A stretch of DNA of 9,873 nucleotides, from positions 1 through 9,873 of the forward strand of contig JAAYZI010000063.1 in the NCBI GenBank assembly GCA_012514925.1, given 5' to 3'. Within the stretch, counting starts at the first letter, position 1, and each line of letters starts with the position of its first letter. The translations under genes were made by a program, and so were the position numbers. Origin of the DNA: Deltaproteobacteria bacterium. Its GTDB lineage: Bacteria; Bdellovibrionota_C; UBA2361; JAAYZI01. Shown one piece after another: positions 6,379 to 9,873 of this stretch. Under the pieces are notes generated by a model that did no database searches, was not told where the DNA came from, and saw only the letters and a program-made list of their open reading frames with translations.

Positions 6379-7884
6379 GTGTTTATGCGAATTGTGGGCG
6401 TTCCAACGTTTTCCCTATCAGCCCAAGCGATCGCTTTAATCAAACCCCGCCGCGGCGTATTTTTAATTGATCTGTCTTCATCTATTCACGAAATTACTCA
6501 TTCACTAGTGCCGTCTAATAACGAGCAAAGCGCTACGCTCTACGCCTATCCATTACTGGAGTCTTGTAGGGAAGGAACGATAGATCCAGAAATGATTTAC
6601 GATCTCCCAGGCACTGAAGAGCTCAGTCCTAGAAAGAAGTTTGAACAGCTTGAAAGGCAACGCCCTGGGGGCGAAATAAATCAACTCCTGTCCTATCAAA
6701 GCGACTTCAAGTGCTTTGATATAGACTTATCGCCCGATGAGAACAAAACTGCCTTTGCAATTGATCTAGTCCGAGAGCCAGAACCTCTCACCACTATCTT
6801 AAGAGGTGTAAACAGCGCCCTGCTGCGCTATGAACGCAGAGCGCTTGCGGGTGACAGGGTGGGCGTGTTCGGCTTTGACGACCGTATAGAAGGGCCTCTA
6901 AGAATCCGTTCGACCTTAAACGCTAGCAAAGAACTCTCCCTAGTGAGACCAGATCACTTCGATGGAGAGTTCCGGGAAATGCTAGAGGCTACTACAGGGC
7001 CGTTCGTTAAAAAAGACGGTACCAACCCCTCACATATTGCTAAATTTCTTTTCCCACAGTTTCTTAGCAATAACGACCCACCTGATGGAGAAGACCCTAA
7101 ACCGATCGGAACTGATATTGGAAGCGCTCTTACGCGGGCGATTGATATTCTAGATCCTGATTCAAACGAGTTTAAGTCAAGCGAAAATTTTATCGTTCTT
7201 TTTAGCGATGGAAAGAGTAATTGTGTAAAGAACAACGGGTCAGCTACATGCAACGGAGGAGACGCATTAACTCACAGGACATCTATTTCAAACGCGCTTA
7301 ATTCGCTTAAAGGATCAAATTCTCCGCTTGAAAGGTTAGTAGAAAACGGGATTACCCTGCACACCGTGCTTGTTAGCGACAGTGTCCAGCCGCATTCACT
7401 CTTAAAGGCTAATCCATCAAAAAGTGGGTGCCTGGACGACCTCACATCGCGCCGTATGGCTGACGCCGGTCATATGGGCTATGAATTTGTAAATTGGGGG
7501 GATGGTTTTGGAGACGAGCGCCGCCGGGTTACGCCGCCTTATCATTATGCAAACAGGTTCTATGAAGGCTCGCGAGCTACCGGCGGATTTTGGACTCCGC
7601 TTAGAAACCCGTGCATTCCAGGGACTAATCTTCTTGATCCCTCTTCTCCCACAGGCCTTGAAGGATCCCTTCATCGTTCCTGTATGAAAAAACCCGCAGG
7701 GAGTACCCTTTCTTTGAATGACCTCGAAGATAGTCTGAAAACAATATTTCAAACATATAACTATCTTGACAATAGCGGCAGGTTGCTATGCGACCCTTAC
7801 GGGCGTGACCTCCGCGGACAAATTGATGATTTTATAGACCTCTTGATGGGGCAGAACCCGATCCGCCTGGTAGGACGGGGCTAA
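6379..7884 (+). CDS. TadG-like protein with von Willebrand A domain, apparently 5'-truncated
   Basis: C-terminal part of a TadG-type protein (Tad/Flp pilus locus family; secreted or membrane-anchored VWA proteins). 501 codons from GTG 6379, which has no RBS. TadG-like residues continue upstream in the same frame without a start codon (about 6307-6378, e.g. NAFRSAIRINPEANI), and stop at the repeat array; the usual N-terminal membrane helix is missing. The VWA metal site looks complete: Asp31-Ser33-Ser35 (DLSSS), Thr245 (GTDIGSAL) and Asp277 (FSDG). Long insertions of about 95 residues (37-132) and 75 residues (168-244) interrupt the domain. The end, QNPIRLVGRG, matches the family's terminal strand. 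It is the only plus-strand gene, convergent with bamA by 5 bp. It may be a pseudogene, a gene broken by rearrangement, or an assembly join. Confidence 0.7.
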   Translation: MFMRIVGVPTFSLSAQAIALIKPRRGVFLIDLSSSIHEITHSLVPSNNEQSATLYAYPLLESCREGTIDPEMIYDLPGTEELSPRKKFEQLERQRPGGEINQLLSYQSDFKCFDIDLSPDENKTAFAIDLVREPEPLTTILRGVNSALLRYERRALAGDRVGVFGFDDRIEGPLRIRSTLNASKELSLVRPDHFDGEFREMLEATTGPFVKKDGTNPSHIAKFLFPQFLSNNDPPDGEDPKPIGTDIGSALTRAIDILDPDSNEFKSSENFIVLFSDGKSNCVKNNGSATCNGGDALTHRTSISNALNSLKGSNSPLERLVENGITLHTVLVSDSVQPHSLLKANPSKSGCLDDLTSRRMADAGHMGYEFVNWGDGFGDERRRVTPPYHYANRFYEGSRATGGFWTPLRNPCIPGTNLLDPSSPTGLEGSLHRSCMKKPAGSTLSLNDLEDSLKTIFQTYNYLDNSGRLLCDPYGRDLRGQIDDFIDLLMGQNPIRLVGRG

Positions 7885-7889
7885 AGACA

Positions 7890-9873
7890 CTAAAGCGGGG
7901 CCCCAAACGAGAACATAGTCACCATTGCGTCCTCGCCCGGCTCTCGATCCGTCGGGAAGCCGAACTCCAGCCTGATCGGACCAAGCGGCGACATCCAGCG
8001 GATACCAACTCCATATCCATAACGTAACTTGTCGAAATCGATATCCTCGTCATCATCGTAAGCCTGCCCGGCATCGTAGAACAACACTCCCTTAATACCC
8101 GCAGAGTTAATCAGAGGGAAGAGCAGCTCCAAATTATTAATGACCTGTTTACTTCCACCGTACGGATGGTCCCTGTCATCCCTAGGGCCCAGACTACGGT
8201 CTTCGTAGCCGCGCACGGAGTTAATACCTCCGGGGAAATACCTACGAAACAGAGGGAATGGATCATCGTTATAAGTCTTACCGTAGCCAAATTTAATCCG
8301 CCACGAAAACACAAAATCGCCCCAACTTGGCGACCACAACGGGTAGTACCAAGTATTAGCGAATTCAGCCAACCAATACTTCTGATCTCCTCCCGCGCCT
8401 GTAAGTTCCAGCGATAAAGACTGCCGCGAACCAGAAACCGGATTCATCGGGTTGTTGATCGTATTTCTCACCAAACGCGGAGTAAAACCCGAAGAAGTGG
8501 AACGCCCCTCAGAGTCGATCACCAGCTGCGCCGCATTTTGCGGGTCAACATCGTCAATTTTAATATCCGCATATTCATATTTTACACTGAAATGAATATC
8601 TTCTGCCCAAGCTCCAGCCCCCAACTCCTCCAAGGGATATCCAAGAGTGGCGCTACCACCCATCATCTGACGATCAAAGTCGATAAACTCCCGCTCCGTT
8701 AAGAACAAGTCAGCCCCTAATGACCAGTACGAATCCTGAAAACGCGGATCCTCAAAAGATAGTACAAAATTCTCGCGCTCCGAACCGAGGTCAATATTAA
8801 GCATCAGCTGGCGCCCGGTGCCGAAGAAATTATTCTCAGAAACTTGTGTATTTACGATAAATCCATCGCCCGTAGAGTATCCTGCCCCCACGCTAAAAGC
8901 TCCGGTTGACCCCTCACGCACATTAACATCCAAATTGATCCGATCCGCAGCGCTGCCCGGTTCCTGACTGATATTAACCTCTTCGAAGTAGCCAGTACGC
9001 TCAAGCAAAGCCCGACTACGCTTAATCTTAGACGAAGAATAAGTCTCACGTTCAGCTAGCTTGAGCTGCCGCCGAATCACGTTATCGTACGTTTTTTGAT
9101 TGCCTTTAATATTGATACGCTCCACCGTAACAACATCACCCTTACTGACCTTAAAATTCACATCCACTGACGAAGACTCACGGTTTACGCTGGTGTCAGG
9201 CACGACATTAGCGAAAGCGTACCCTTGATCACCGAATTTATCGCTGATCAGAAAAGTGTCTTCCCTTAACAAGCTGGCGCTAAAGACCTCGTTACTTTTG
9301 GACTTTATACCCTCTAGTGTTTCATTTACCGAGTTATTAATCAGATCTCCCGACGCGGATAGCTTGCCGAAATTGTAACGCGGACCTTCAACCATGGAGA
9401 ACGCCACCTTTAATCCATCCGGCACTTTTTCAACTGTGGCATCGCTGACCCTACTCTCGATAAAGCCGTGGTCTAGCAGATACTGCTGTAGTATAAGCTT
9501 ATCGTTCTGAAGCAGATCTTGATTCACCCGGCCCGTTCCAAACAACCAGGAGCTCCACCACTTGTAGCGCTTGGTCTGAATGCCATCCAACATCTCCTCA
9601 GTGTCTGCCTTATCTGCCCCCGCGATCTCTACTTTGCGAATACGATAGCGCGCGCCTTCCTGGACGTTGAAGGTGATATCCACTTGGCCCTCACCCGAGA
9701 CCACCACGGAATAATCAAAAGCTGCGTCATAAAATCCCTGAGTTTGGTAATATAAAACCGCCTTCTTAATCAGCCCATTTATGGCGTGCTTGTCTACAAA
9801 GCGTTTGGCGTCAAATTTTAGAATATCCGAGAGATCAGCGGCGGAAACCTCTTTATTCCCATTGATAAAAACC
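7890..9873 (-). CDS. bamA: Outer-membrane protein assembly factor BamA, N-terminus beyond the window
   Basis: Core Omp85 protein of the BAM complex; inserts beta-barrel proteins into the outer membrane. 660 codons are visible with no start before the right edge; the GTG at 9707 is internal. Four POTRA domains are seen (about 1-73, cut; 74-163; 164-244; 245-320), so the full protein probably has five, with the first off-window. The 16-stranded barrel follows (about 324-660) and contains the conserved lid-loop motif VRGY (553-556, inside GGINSVRGYEDRSLGPRDD) and the terminal GIRWMSPLGPIRLEFGFP strand pair. The last residues are FSFGAPL; most family members end in an aromatic residue, here Leu (CTT, one base from Phe). 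The next gene downstream on this strand should be skp, but a convergent gene intervenes. Confidence 0.97.
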   Translation of the reverse strand, partial: VFINGNKEVSAADLSDILKFDAKRFVDKHAINGLIKKAVLYYQTQGFYDAAFDYSVVVSGEGQVDITFNVQEGARYRIRKVEIAGADKADTEEMLDGIQTKRYKWWSSWLFGTGRVNQDLLQNDKLILQQYLLDHGFIESRVSDATVEKVPDGLKVAFSMVEGPRYNFGKLSASGDLINNSVNETLEGIKSKSNEVFSASLLREDTFLISDKFGDQGYAFANVVPDTSVNRESSSVDVNFKVSKGDVVTVERINIKGNQKTYDNVIRRQLKLAERETYSSSKIKRSRALLERTGYFEEVNISQEPGSAADRINLDVNVREGSTGAFSVGAGYSTGDGFIVNTQVSENNFFGTGRQLMLNIDLGSERENFVLSFEDPRFQDSYWSLGADLFLTEREFIDFDRQMMGGSATLGYPLEELGAGAWAEDIHFSVKYEYADIKIDDVDPQNAAQLVIDSEGRSTSSGFTPRLVRNTINNPMNPVSGSRQSLSLELTGAGGDQKYWLAEFANTWYYPLWSPSWGDFVFSWRIKFGYGKTYNDDPFPLFRRYFPGGINSVRGYEDRSLGPRDDRDHPYGGSKQVINNLELLFPLINSAGIKGVLFYDAGQAYDDDEDIDFDKLRYGYGVGIRWMSPLGPIRLEFGFPTDREPGEDAMVTMFSFGAPL

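Noticed and set aside
7878..7904. Shared bidirectional terminator between bamA and the convergent TadG-like frame (GGGGC...GGGGCCCC)
   Set aside because: A stem can be drawn, but there is no U-tract on either strand, and the only perfect palindrome, GGGGCCCC, has no loop.

Overview
The window reads as a chromosomal segment of a Gram-negative (outer-membrane) bacterium with roughly balanced GC. It carries the BamA outer-membrane insertase, the chaperone Skp/OmpH, FabZ and LpxA, which form the classic envelope cluster, followed by a Wza-type polysaccharide export lipoprotein. The gene set (a Tad-type VWA protein, short EPS-type Wza, the bamA/skp/fabZ/lpxA block) would fit an uncultured deltaproteobacterial-type lineage, but this placement is a weak inference.

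Layout, right to left (all genes except one are on the minus strand). bamA runs off the right edge and ends at 7890. A single plus-strand open frame (6379-7884) converges on it, with only 5 bp between the two stop codons. It encodes the C-terminal part of a TadG-like protein with a von Willebrand A domain. Its homologous region continues upstream of any usable start codon and stops at a six-copy 24-bp GC-rich tandem hairpin array (6144-6288). It therefore looks 5'-truncated. To the left lies a compact minus-strand run with 35-44 bp gaps or overlaps: skp (start TTG 5988), fabZ, lpxA, a membrane-anchored helical/TPR protein with a discoidin-like C-terminus, a short family-5 solute-binding-like protein, and the Wza-like lipoprotein ending at 614. 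After a 428-bp noncoding gap, a further minus-strand gene starts at 185 and leaves the window.

How they fit together: FabZ makes acyl-ACP for phospholipid and lipid A, LpxA commits UDP-GlcNAc to lipid A, Skp and BamA chaperone and insert outer-membrane proteins, and the Wza-like protein exports polysaccharide. The two genes between lpxA and wza are tightly coupled to wza and are the least explained part of the operon. lpxD, which usually sits between skp and fabZ, is absent.

No rRNA, tRNA, CRISPR array, insertion sequence or phage gene is visible. Points most worth checking are the repeat array and truncated TadG fragment splitting bamA from skp, and the TPR-discoidin / half-length binding protein / Wza trio. 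The window is otherwise mostly ordinary envelope housekeeping.
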